A stretch of 6,626 nucleotides of DNA from Lachnospiraceae bacterium (GCA_024689605.1 JAILDD010000032.1:1-6626); one strand, 5' to 3'; shown: positions 1 through 6,300, counted from the stretch's first letter. Program-made: numbers and translations. Notes: a model not told the origin generated them from the sequence alone.

Positions 1-508
1 GGACATCACTCTGAGTCTTAACGCTTCCGTAAAGCATCTTATGAAGAGTGACTTTATGGATGAGCTTAAAGGGTTGCTGGATACCTACGAGATCCCTGCC
101 GGAAATCTTGAGGTTGAGATCACGGAGTCGATAATGCTGGATTCGGCAGATAAGGCTCTTGCCTGCATAAACAGGATAAAGGAAATGGGAATAAAGATAG
201 CAATAGATGATTTCGGAACAGGCTATTCATCACTGAGCTACTTAAGCAAAGTGCCTGCAGACCTGCTCAAGATAGATAAATCCTTTATCGACGAGATGAA
301 CAACAGCGATGCTTCTAAGAAATATGTTGCCGCTATAGTTTCCATGGGACATATCATGAATATGGAAGTTATTTCCGAGGGTGTTGAGGATGATGCCCAG
401 ATAGAAACTCTTAGAGAAATCGGCTGCGATTTTATCCAGGGATTCGTATGGGGCAGGCCGCTTCCGGCAGAGGATGCGGAGGCGCTGGTGAAGGGACTGA
501 AGTCCTGA
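1..508 (+). CDS. EAL-domain cyclic-di-GMP phosphodiesterase, C-terminal part
   Basis: This is the 3' end of a gene that begins before the window; the reading frame is open from base 2 to the TGA at 506-508, so the ATG at 41 is internal. EAL domains hydrolyse cyclic-di-GMP to linear pGpG in the cytoplasm. The EAL signature itself lies upstream of the window, but the later catalytic elements are present: SLNAS (Asn, bases 20-22), EITES, IDDFGTGYSSL (loop 6, two metal-binding Asp), LKIDKSF (Lys), EGVE (Glu), and the final QGFVWGRPLP with the conserved Gln. Nothing seen suggests a degenerate domain, so the enzyme is probably active. The domain ends almost at the C-terminus. N-terminal domains (GGDEF, PAS or membrane segments are common partners) cannot be seen. 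It converges on the minus-strand transporter gene with 7 bp between the two stop codons. Confidence 0.93.
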   Translation, partial: DITLSLNASVKHLMKSDFMDELKGLLDTYEIPAGNLEVEITESIMLDSADKALACINRIKEMGIKIAIDDFGTGYSSLSYLSKVPADLLKIDKSFIDEMNNSDASKKYVAAIVSMGHIMNMEVISEGVEDDAQIETLREIGCDFIQGFVWGRPLPAEDAEALVKGLKS

Positions 509-517
509 ATGTTTTTT
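493..517 (+). terminator. Possible weak terminator at the end of the EAL gene
   Basis: A short hairpin, GGGAC-TGAA-GTCCT (493-506, five pairs including a G-T wobble), sits on the last codons and stop of the EAL gene. A run of six T follows at 512-517, after a 5-nt gap. The stem is short and the T run is displaced, so efficiency is doubtful. The T run abuts the stop codon of the opposing transporter gene, and the complementary strand has no T run, so this would serve only the + strand. Confidence 0.3.
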
Positions 518-1634
518 AATCTGTAGCATCCACATCCGGGATGATATTTAATTCATAGTCAGGGTAGAGCCCCTGTACTTCTTTAGTGATGGTTTCTATT
601 GCTTCGTTTCTTTTAACATCAAAGCTAAGCACCACATCAAAACGCAGTGTCTTTTTTTCTGTGTCTGCATAAAAACCATGCATCTGAAGTGCCCATTCGT
701 GGGCCATTACAAGTTCCTGGATAGCATTTCTCATATTGGCAGCTTCTTCATTGGTAGTGTTGTAGGAGTAGACACCCACGCCGGTGAGGATGACTCCGGT
801 TTCATGATAGACCTTAAGCTGTACACGTCTCGTGATCACATCCACTTCGTCCACTGTCATGGTATCGGGGAGTTCCAGATGAACGGTTCCATAGTTTTTG
901 TTCGGACCATAGTTGTATATGATCAGGTCGAAAGCACCCCGCACTTCCGGCTCTTCATTCAGTATTTCCTTGATGCGCCTGCTGACATCAGCATCGGCCC
1001 GCTGTCCCAGTATGTCATCAAGGGTTTCTGTCATTATTTCCGCGCCGGCCTTAATAATGAAGAGTGAAATGATGACGCCCACATAGGCTTCCAGTGATAT
1101 GCCCCATAGGATAAAAATGATCGCGGAAGCCAGGACCGAAGCGGATATGATGGCATCAAAGGATGCGTCAGCACCGGAAGCTATCAGAGCTTTTGAATCA
1201 ACTTTCTGTCCCTGCTTCTTCACAAAGGCCCCCAGGATCAGCTTTACCACGATGGCAACGGATACGATCACTATGGAAGCTGTATTGTACTCAGCGGCTT
1301 CGGGATGGACGATCTTTACAACGGATTCGTACAAAGATGTGATACCGGCATACCCGATGATAGCTGCTACTATCAGGGAACTTAAGTATTCAATCCTGCC
1401 ATGCCCGAAAGGATGTTTTTTATCCGGCTGCTTGTTTGCCAGCTTGGCACCGATTATCGTGACTACTGAAGACAGGGCGTCGGAAAGATTGTTTACGGCA
1501 TCCAGGATGATGGCAATGGAATTTGTTATCAGTCCTACGGCGGCCTTAAAAGAAGCCAGCATGATATTGGTCAGTATGCCGATGATGCTGGTGCGTATTA
1601 TTATTTTTTCTCTTTCGGATGACTTATCACTCAT
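516..1634 (-). CDS. Cation diffusion facilitator (CDF) family metal transporter with tandem C-terminal domains
   Basis: CDF proteins export divalent metals from the cytoplasm by proton antiport and work as dimers in the inner membrane. The 372-residue product (ATG at 1634) has a hydrophobic region of about six membrane segments (residues 14-200). TM2 has LDAVNNLSDALSS, with site residues N48xxxD52 (D45 nearby); TM5 has GADASFDAI, D156xxxD160. The conserved loop motif HPFGHGRIEY follows TM2 at about 74-83. A cytoplasmic dimerisation domain lies at about 217-292 (VHLELPDTMTVDEVD region), then a second similar beta-alpha-beta unit at about 300-368. The usual family length is near 300, so this extra unit is notable. 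The His/Asp-xxx-Asp of zinc exporters is replaced by Asn-xxx-Asp in TM2, so metal specificity cannot be given. An in-frame TTG at 1640 would add two residues; ATG is preferred. No Shine-Dalgarno is visible. The gene is monocistronic as far as can be seen and diverges from the HU gene. Confidence 0.92.
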   Translation of the reverse strand: MSDKSSEREKIIIRTSIIGILTNIMLASFKAAVGLITNSIAIILDAVNNLSDALSSVVTIIGAKLANKQPDKKHPFGHGRIEYLSSLIVAAIIGYAGITSLYESVVKIVHPEAAEYNTASIVIVSVAIVVKLILGAFVKKQGQKVDSKALIASGADASFDAIISASVLASAIIFILWGISLEAYVGVIISLFIIKAGAEIMTETLDDILGQRADADVSRRIKEILNEEPEVRGAFDLIIYNYGPNKNYGTVHLELPDTMTVDEVDVITRRVQLKVYHETGVILTGVGVYSYNTTNEEAANMRNAIQELVMAHEWALQMHGFYADTEKKTLRFDVVLSFDVKRNEAIETITKEVQGLYPDYELNIIPDVDATD

Positions 1635-1641
1635 AAGCAAT

Positions 1642-1670
1642 ATTATACTACAAATAACCTATTACAAAAT
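1642..1670 (-). promoter_or_regulatory. Candidate promoter of the CDF gene giving a leaderless mRNA
   Basis: On the minus strand a perfect TATAAT (1642-1647) lies only 7 nt before the ATG at 1634. A start of transcription about 7 nt below the -10 would fall at about 1634-1635, on or next to the start codon. The -35 region is poor (ATTTTG at 1665-1670 with 17-nt spacing). A TACA-AAA-TGTA palindrome (1663-1673) overlaps it. The absence of a ribosome-binding site agrees with leaderless translation, but no transcript data are available. Confidence 0.45.
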
Positions 1671-1702
1671 GTAGATTATTTCATTTTTTTTGTCACAACA
1701 TA

Positions 1703-1731
1703 TTGAAATTCCTTGATTTCTCTGCTATAAT
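1703..1731 (+). promoter_or_regulatory. Strong sigma-A-type promoter of the HU gene
   Basis: TTGAAA (-35, 1703-1708) is separated by exactly 17 nt from TATAAT (-10, 1726-1731), which is preceded by TG at 1723-1724, giving an extended -10 (TGCTATAAT). This is close to the housekeeping consensus. Transcription should begin near 1738, where there is a TGTTAACA palindrome (1738-1745), leaving a leader of about 37 nt. A strong constitutive promoter fits an abundant nucleoid protein. Confidence 0.82.
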
Positions 1732-1757
1732 CCATTATGTTAACAAAATCCACTAAA

Positions 1758-1774
1758 TTGGAGGGAGAACAAAA
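1758..1774 (+). promoter_or_regulatory. Ribosome-binding site of the HU gene
   Basis: TTGGAGGGAG at 1758-1767 contains GGAGG (1760-1764), placed 10 nt before the ATG at 1775. It fixes the start of the HU gene. Confidence 0.8.
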
Positions 1775-2062
1775 ATGAATAGAGTAGAACTTGTTGATGC
1801 AATTGCTAAGGAGTCTGGTCTTTCTAAGGCTGACAGCGAGAAGGCACTTAAGGCTTTCACAAACACTGTATCTAAGGAGCTTAAGAAGAAGGGTAAGGTT
1901 CAGCTTGTAGGTTTCGGTACATTCGAGACAAGCAAGAGAGCAGCTCGTAAGGGTAAGAATCCTAAGACCGGTGAGGCTATCAAGATTCCTGCAGCTACTG
2001 TTCCTAAGTTCAAGGCTGGTAAGGCTCTTAAGGATGCTGTAAACGGCGCTAAGAAGAAATAA
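1775..2062 (+). CDS. hup: HU-family nucleoid DNA-binding protein
   Basis: This is a 95-residue small basic protein that binds and bends DNA as a dimer and compacts the nucleoid. It begins MNRVELVDAIAKESGLSK (two N-terminal helices), continues with the conserved VQLVGFGTFE beta strands (about 42-51), and has the DNA-contacting beta arm with RAARKGKNPKTGE at about 55-67 and the intercalating-proline context IKIPAATVPKFKAGKALKDAV at the end. The tail is lysine-rich (GAKKK). Length matches the family (about 90). Codon use is more biased than in the neighbours (almost all Lys as AAG, many GCT and CTT), as expected for a highly expressed gene. It has its own promoter and terminator, so it is a single-gene unit. 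Confidence 0.97.
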   Translation: MNRVELVDAIAKESGLSKADSEKALKAFTNTVSKELKKKGKVQLVGFGTFETSKRAARKGKNPKTGEAIKIPAATVPKFKAGKALKDAVNGAKKK

Positions 2063-2090
2063 TTAAGAATCATAGAATTCAATACCTGTG

Positions 2091-2124
2091 AAGTGCGGAG
2101 CTAATTGCTCCGCACTTTAATTTT
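2091..2124 (+). terminator. Rho-independent terminator of the HU gene
   Basis: An 11-bp perfect stem (AAGTGCGGAGC, 2091-2101, with GCTCCGCACTT, 2107-2117) encloses a 5-nt TAATT loop. It is followed by TAATTTTG, a modest T-rich tail. It starts 28 nt after the stop codon of the HU gene and separates it from the downstream operon. Confidence 0.85.
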
Positions 2125-2168
2125 GTGGAAAAATGATGCTGCATGCGCCCGTTCCTGCTCGATTCTGC

Positions 2169-2198
2169 TTGTAAACAGGCTTATATATAAGTTAAAAT
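2169..2198 (+). promoter_or_regulatory. Candidate promoter of the DUF362-to-kinase operon
   Basis: TTGTAA (2169-2174) and TAAAAT (2193-2198) are 18 nt apart and resemble -35 and -10 boxes. The palindrome CTTATATATAAG fills most of the spacer, which would suit control by a dimeric repressor or activator. A second, weaker alternative is TTGAAT at 2213-2218 with a poor -10 near 2236. The match is moderate and the region is AT-rich, so this is tentative. Confidence 0.35.
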
Positions 2199-2282
2199 TA
2201 AAGATGACACATTTGAATTATGTGTTGCTTTGTGGTTACAGATTAAGTGTGTTTTTGCAGCAGCGTAAGCATATTTAAAGAC

Positions 2283-2295
2283 AGGAGGAGGGCAT
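2283..2295 (+). promoter_or_regulatory. Ribosome-binding site of the DUF362 gene
   Basis: AGGAGGAGGG (2283-2292) is a full-strength Shine-Dalgarno sequence; AGGAGG ends 7 nt before the ATG at 2296 and supports that start. Confidence 0.85.
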
Positions 2296-3420
2296 ATGGA
2301 AAGATCAAAAGTTTATTTTACGGATTTCAGGACAGTTCTGGGAGTCAGCCTTCCTGCAAAGCTTCAGAAGCTTATAAGAAAAGCAGACATCGGCTCCATC
2401 GATATGGACGGGAAGTTTGTAGCCATAAAGATGCATTTCGGTGAACTGGGGAATCTTGCATATTTAAGACCGAATTATGCAAAAGCTGTTGCGGATGTGG
2501 TAAAGGAAAACGGCGGACTGCCCTTCCTGACAGACTGTAATACTCTGTATCCCGGCAGCCGCAAGAATGCCCTGGAACATATGGATTGCGCAAATATAAA
2601 CGGTTTCAATACCATAACCACGGGGTGCCAGATAATCATAGCTGACGGTCTCAGGGGAACTGATGATGTGGCAGTGCCTGTTCCCAACTGGGAATACTGT
2701 GAAGAAGCCTATATCGGCCGTGCCGTAATGGATGCGGATATTTTCATCTCACTTACCCACTTTAAAGGACATGAGCAGGCAGGGTTTGGCGGTACCATTA
2801 AGAATATCGGAATGGGCTGCGGAAGCCGTGCCGGAAAGATGCAGCAGCACAACAGCGGACACCCTCATGTCATCACAGAAAAGTGCAGGGGCTGTAAGAG
2901 ATGTGCCAAGGAGTGCGGGTCGGATGCCATAAGCTATGACGGCAATAAGGCTTTCATTTCACCGGATAAATGCAAAGGCTGTGGACGATGCATAGGCGCC
3001 TGTGCCTTTGATGCTATAGAAAATGACAACTGGGATGCACCCCAGATGCTGGGCAGGAGAATGGCTGAATATACCGCTGCGGTAGTAAGCGGCAGGCCCT
3101 GCTTCCATATAAGTCTGATAACTGATGTATCGCCTAACTGCGACTGTCACGGTGAGAATGATGCGCCTATACTTCCGGATATTGGAATGCTTGCATCCTT
3201 TGATCCCGTGGCTCTGGACCAGGCTTGCGTGGATCTCTGTCAGAAGGCATCACCCATCAGGAACAGCCAGCTGGGTGACAATATGGCAAGCGAGCATTTC
3301 CATGACCATGGTGATGTATGGCATAACAGCAATCCCAATGTTTCCTGGGCTGAAACCCTGGAACATGCAGAAAAAATAGGAATAGGAACCAGGGAATACG
3401 AGCTGGTTATAATGAAGTAG
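2296..3420 (+). CDS. DUF362 / COG2768-type iron-sulfur protein with two 4Fe-4S motifs
   Basis: The 374-residue protein matches the DUF362 family of Fe-S proteins, whose biochemical function is not established to my knowledge. Characteristic motifs run in order: IKMHFGELGN (about 44-53), LTDCNTLYPGSRKN (about 78-91), HFKGHEQAGFGG with KNIGMGCGSRAGK (155-181), a ferredoxin-like insert with two CxxCxxCxxxC motifs (C197, C200, C203, C207 and C226, C229, C232, C236), then NCDCHGENDAP (281-291) and PDIGMLASFDPVALDQA (294-310). The two motifs could hold two [4Fe-4S] clusters; the first is followed by Gly rather than the usual Pro. No signal peptide or membrane segment is seen, so it is cytoplasmic and probably electron-transferring or redox-sensing (inference). 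The start is supported by a strong ribosome-binding site. The next gene begins 2 bp after the stop, suggesting translational coupling. Confidence 0.92.
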   Translation: MERSKVYFTDFRTVLGVSLPAKLQKLIRKADIGSIDMDGKFVAIKMHFGELGNLAYLRPNYAKAVADVVKENGGLPFLTDCNTLYPGSRKNALEHMDCANINGFNTITTGCQIIIADGLRGTDDVAVPVPNWEYCEEAYIGRAVMDADIFISLTHFKGHEQAGFGGTIKNIGMGCGSRAGKMQQHNSGHPHVITEKCRGCKRCAKECGSDAISYDGNKAFISPDKCKGCGRCIGACAFDAIENDNWDAPQMLGRRMAEYTAAVVSGRPCFHISLITDVSPNCDCHGENDAPILPDIGMLASFDPVALDQACVDLCQKASPIRNSQLGDNMASEHFHDHGDVWHNSNPNVSWAETLEHAEKIGIGTREYELVIMK

Positions 3421-3422
3421 CG

Positions 3423-4523
3423 ATGAATAAGAAAAGTACTTTCGAACAAATTTTAGATAGTACCATGCATTTTCTCACACATAACAGTTTTCTGTTTACT
3501 GTTATCGTTATGTGCCTGGTACATGCGACATTGTTGGCAATCACTTTTTTTGCAGGGGTCCCGCCCCTGGCCTTGTCAAATGTTGTAAGTGTTATTGTTT
3601 ATCTGTTCTGTATCATACTGTGCAGATCCGGACATATCATGCCGGTATATGTGAGCATCATCTTGGAAGTTGCATGCTATTCTGCCCTTGGGGTTTATTA
3701 CATAGGGTGGAAAAGCGGATCAGGCAATTTTATTTTTTCCATCGTGCCCATAATAATATTTTTCGGAAGCTATCTGTTCAAAGAAAAAAAGCGGTGGATC
3801 ATCGTAGTCATACTTGCCCTGGATTTTCTGATGTATGCCCTTGTGTATATAGGACATGGAAAAATGGCACCTGTGTTTGAGATAAGTGATGTGGCCAATA
3901 CGATTATGATGCTCTTCTCGTCTTTTGTAATGTTTTTTAGTGTGGTATTTTATACAACTATTTTTATTTACTCCAGCGAGCGTTCAAAGATCAATCTTGA
4001 GCAGGAGAATAAGCAGCTTTCTGCCGAAGCACAGGAGGATGCCCTGACAAATATGCTGAACCGCCGTGGCTTCACGCCGGTGATCACAGCGCTTATGAAC
4101 GGCAATGAGGTACACCATTTCTGCATCGCTTTTTTCGATATCGATAATTTCAAGCGTATCAATGATACCTACGGGCATGACTGCGGGGATGAGGTGCTGC
4201 GCCATGTTTCTTACCTTGCAAGGAAGGAGATGAATGGCTGTGACATATGCAGATGGGGCGGTGAGGAATTCATCATCCTCATGCGTGATTATGATATGGA
4301 TGTAGCAAGGCAGAAAATGGAATACTTAAGAAAGTGCGTTGAGACCACGCCTACGGTATTTTTTAATGACCGTATACCGGCAACTATAACCATTGGTCTT
4401 GAGGAATACGGAGAGAAATACAGTGATCCGGATGAACTGATCAAGGTGGCCGACGAGAGAATGTATTACGGAAAGCAGCACGGTAAGAATATCGTAATCT
4501 CAACAGGATGCACTGCGGCATAA
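3423..4523 (+). CDS. Membrane-anchored GGDEF diguanylate cyclase
   Basis: The 366-residue protein makes cyclic-di-GMP from two GTP. The N-terminal half has about six hydrophobic segments (about 23-45, 50-68, 73-94, 102-119, 124-143, 157-183), with no recognised sensor family; short loops leave little outside the membrane. A charged, probably helical linker (184-205) leads to the GGDEF domain: DALTNMLNRRGF (about 206-217), FFDIDNFKRINDTYGH with metal-binding D239, the active-site RWGGEEF (G279-F283), and the closing ADERMYYGKQHGKN. These residues indicate an active cyclase. The position of the inhibitory-site Arg (RxxD, before the signature) is Asn (NGCD), so product feedback at the I-site is probably absent. 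No strong Shine-Dalgarno precedes the ATG, which lies 2 bp after the DUF362 stop; coupled translation is likely. Start choice is therefore less certain. Confidence 0.94.
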   Translation: MNKKSTFEQILDSTMHFLTHNSFLFTVIVMCLVHATLLAITFFAGVPPLALSNVVSVIVYLFCIILCRSGHIMPVYVSIILEVACYSALGVYYIGWKSGSGNFIFSIVPIIIFFGSYLFKEKKRWIIVVILALDFLMYALVYIGHGKMAPVFEISDVANTIMMLFSSFVMFFSVVFYTTIFIYSSERSKINLEQENKQLSAEAQEDALTNMLNRRGFTPVITALMNGNEVHHFCIAFFDIDNFKRINDTYGHDCGDEVLRHVSYLARKEMNGCDICRWGGEEFIILMRDYDMDVARQKMEYLRKCVETTPTVFFNDRIPATITIGLEEYGEKYSDPDELIKVADERMYYGKQHGKNIVISTGCTAA

Positions 4524-4525
4524 AA

Positions 4526-4561
4526 GCCGGCTGAAGGGATCGGCGCTACTGGGACGCCGGC
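4526..4561 (+). repeat. GC-rich dyad between the cyclase and lipoprotein genes
   Basis: GCCGGC occurs at 4526-4531 and again at 4556-4561 and can pair across 24 nt. An alternative inner stem is CGGCG (4541-4545) with CGCCG (4555-4559). The two pairings share bases and so exclude each other. No T run follows (CAGAAAAG), so this is not a typical intrinsic terminator; it could affect mRNA stability or simply be chance. Confidence 0.4.
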
Positions 4562-4567
4562 AGAAAA

Positions 4568-4579
4568 GAGGGAGGGAAT
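4568..4579 (+). promoter_or_regulatory. Ribosome-binding site of the lipoprotein gene
   Basis: GAGGGAGGG (4568-4576) is a purine-rich Shine-Dalgarno sequence a few bases before the ATG at 4580. It supports that start, which also places the signal peptide at the N-terminus. Confidence 0.75.
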
Positions 4580-6253
4580 ATGAAAAACAAGCTGATCGGA
4601 AAAATATTTTTAGCATCGCTTTTGTCAGCGTCGCTTTTGTCAGGCTGTGCGGGTATCGGTGACATAGCAAACAGGTCAGCGGATGTTGAAGAAGATGATG
4701 ATGACGACGGGGAAGAAGAAGAGGAATCCGGTGAAGAAGATGATGACCAGCCGGTAAGTGATGCTGAGGATGGGGATGAACCCTATGACGGCAGTGATCC
4801 CAGTGGAAAGCTGGGGGATGGCACATTATCTTCCGGAATAGATTCTGATTACAGGCAGCTTCAGCTTTATACCTATCCCATGTACAATTATTCCTATGAT
4901 TCTGACCTTGGTATGGCTATTGCAGAGGCAGGTACTACCCATATAGAGCTGGTGGATGATGACCTTCCACAGCTTAAGGATGCCATAGACGGATACAGTA
5001 AGAGCAAGGAAGATTTTGTTCTTGGATCAGGATTTGAAGAACTGGAGCAGGAAGCCAAAGAGGCCGTCCCTGAAATGGGCGATTATCCTATGGCGTATTG
5101 TGTAAAGTACGATACCACAGTCCTGAGGGCGGATACTGTTGTTACCAGTCTTATTACCCATTATGAAGATTATAAAGGCGGGGCACACGGAACATACTAT
5201 AATTACGGCGTTAATTTTGATTCAGCCACCGGTGAGGAGCTTTCCATAAAAGACGTGGTGGATGAGGCTGTGCTCGATGAGCTGCCGGGTATTATAGCTG
5301 AAGCCCTGCTGAAAAGATATGGTTCGGAGGTTTTTTACAGCGATGCTGACACCGCGGAAGCTATTGCCGAAACCATAAAGACAAATTACGGAGCCGATTA
5401 TATTTATTCCTTTGGATTAGGATATGAGGGGATTACTTTCTATTTTCAGCCCTATGAGCTGGCACCCTATGCAGCAGGTTCCATAAGTGCAACACTTAAA
5501 TATGAAGATTATCCGGGAATTGTGGATAAGAAATATACTGAATGTGCCAATGATTATTTTATAAGCCTTGACGCAGACATGGAAACACTTCCACACAGTG
5601 AGGACACATGCTATGCTTACCTTTCGGGTGATGACGGCTGGGGAACATATGAAGACCTTGTGATTAATTTCAACGGAAAGGAATTCCACGAAGAAGTTTA
5701 CGGCTACAGCGCAGATCTGTGGATAGGCAGCATAGGCGGGATAAATTATCTCTTTGCAAATTTTTCCGAGGATAATGATTACGAAAACCTGAAAGTTTAT
5801 TCCCTGAACTCTGCTACAGGAAATGTGGAATGCTGTGCAGAGATGTACGGCGGTTTCCAGGGGTTTGTTCCCTCAGATCCTTATGAATTCAGGATATATG
5901 ACAGGGGCGGTATACTGTCAACATACAGCATGTATAAAAACTATTACATAGGCAGGGACGGTGCCCCAGTAGGTCTGGAAGATTTTTATTATATCGATTC
6001 GGAATTAAGCCTTAAGACTGTAAGTGATGTGGAAGGCGAAGTAAGGGATGATTTCGAAGCTGAAGGCCAGAGGGCTGTTATTAAGCCTGGGGAAAAGCTG
6101 GATTTCTATGCTACTGATGGTGAAACCTGGGTTGATTTCAAGCGTAAGGACGGAAGCTTTGTGCGTTTCGAGGTAGACTGTTCGGATTATCCACAGAAGG
6201 TAAACGGGATAGAAGCAGATACTATATTCGATGGCATGATGTTTGCAGGCTGA
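4580..6253 (+). CDS. Surface lipoprotein with hyperacidic linker and RsiV-like (DUF3298) domain
   Basis: The 557-residue protein begins with a lipoprotein signal peptide: basic MKNKLIGK, a hydrophobic core, and lipobox LLSGC with lipidated Cys23. It should be anchored to the outer face of the cell membrane. Residues 37-70 are almost all Asp/Glu (23 of 34), a probable extended tether. Residues about 92-315 resemble the DUF3298/RsiV-type fold: YKGGAHGTYYNYGVNFD with GEELSIKDVV (about 198-226) and ITFYFQPYELAPYAAGSISATLKYED (285-310). In Bacillus RsiV this kind of domain is the extracellular part that binds lysozyme, but no anti-sigma domain or internal membrane segment is present here. The C-terminal about 220 residues are aromatic-rich and probably beta-structured, without a recognised family. 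The 47-bp gap to the kinase gene and the shared direction suggest a functional link (inference). Ligand and role are unknown. Confidence 0.85.
   Translation: MKNKLIGKIFLASLLSASLLSGCAGIGDIANRSADVEEDDDDDGEEEEESGEEDDDQPVSDAEDGDEPYDGSDPSGKLGDGTLSSGIDSDYRQLQLYTYPMYNYSYDSDLGMAIAEAGTTHIELVDDDLPQLKDAIDGYSKSKEDFVLGSGFEELEQEAKEAVPEMGDYPMAYCVKYDTTVLRADTVVTSLITHYEDYKGGAHGTYYNYGVNFDSATGEELSIKDVVDEAVLDELPGIIAEALLKRYGSEVFYSDADTAEAIAETIKTNYGADYIYSFGLGYEGITFYFQPYELAPYAAGSISATLKYEDYPGIVDKKYTECANDYFISLDADMETLPHSEDTCYAYLSGDDGWGTYEDLVINFNGKEFHEEVYGYSADLWIGSIGGINYLFANFSEDNDYENLKVYSLNSATGNVECCAEMYGGFQGFVPSDPYEFRIYDRGGILSTYSMYKNYYIGRDGAPVGLEDFYYIDSELSLKTVSDVEGEVRDDFEAEGQRAVIKPGEKLDFYATDGETWVDFKRKDGSFVRFEVDCSDYPQKVNGIEADTIFDGMMFAG
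4616..4645 (+). repeat. Tandem 15-bp duplication in the lipoprotein signal peptide
   Basis: TCGCTTTTGTCAG occurs at 4616-4628 and again at 4631-4643, exactly 15 bp apart. The two units encode SLLSA and SLLSG (residues 13-22), which make up most of the hydrophobic core and run into the lipobox. Identical codons in both units point to a recent tandem duplication rather than chance. Confidence 0.85.
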
Positions 6254-6285
6254 CGGATAAAGAATATACAGATATTGGTTATAGA

Positions 6286-6300
6286 AAAGGAACCACTCCA
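6286..6300 (+). promoter_or_regulatory. Ribosome-binding site of the kinase gene
   Basis: AAAGGA (6286-6291) lies 9 nt before the ATG at 6301. It is moderate in strength, and there is no in-frame ATG further upstream in the gap. Confidence 0.6.

Larger units (their letters stand above)
2125..2295. other. Intergenic leader region with two palindromes ahead of the DUF362 gene
   Basis: This gene-free stretch of 171 bp contains no credible small gene. It holds a perfect 12-bp palindrome CTTATATATAAG (2180-2191) and an inverted repeat ACACAT-N7-ATGTGT (2207-2225). Both lie where a promoter and operator for the downstream genes would be expected. No known riboswitch fold was recognised by eye, including the cyclic-di-GMP GEMM type, though this was not tested by a covariance model. 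Confidence 0.6.

Noticed and set aside
678..1067. Second + strand open frame opposite the CDF gene
   Set aside because: It is antisense to the conserved C-terminal part of the transporter and has no supporting signal.
1635..1640. TTG start adding two residues to the CDF protein
   Set aside because: The ATG two codons later is preferred, neither has a Shine-Dalgarno, and a transcript from the TATAAT at 1642-1647 would begin after the TTG.
1099..1674. Long + strand open frame (191 codons) opposite the CDF gene
   Set aside because: It is antisense to a clear transporter gene, has no ribosome-binding site and its translation shows no recognisable domain.
2125..2295. Possible cyclic-di-GMP riboswitch before the operon
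   Set aside because: The conserved GEMM core and receptor elements were not seen by eye; only short dyads are present.
2247..2444. Small open frame overlapping the start of the DUF362 gene
   Set aside because: It overlaps the well-supported DUF362 start in another frame and has no ribosome-binding site of its own.
3408..3413. TATAAT just before the diguanylate cyclase start
   Set aside because: It lies in DUF362 codons, has no acceptable -35 at 16-18 nt (the region reads GGAACC), and a 2-bp gene gap better fits co-transcription.
4500..4826. Minus-strand open frame rich in His, Pro and Leu
   Set aside because: Its composition is the mirror of the Asp/Glu codon tract in the lipoprotein gene, so it is a by-product of that repeat.
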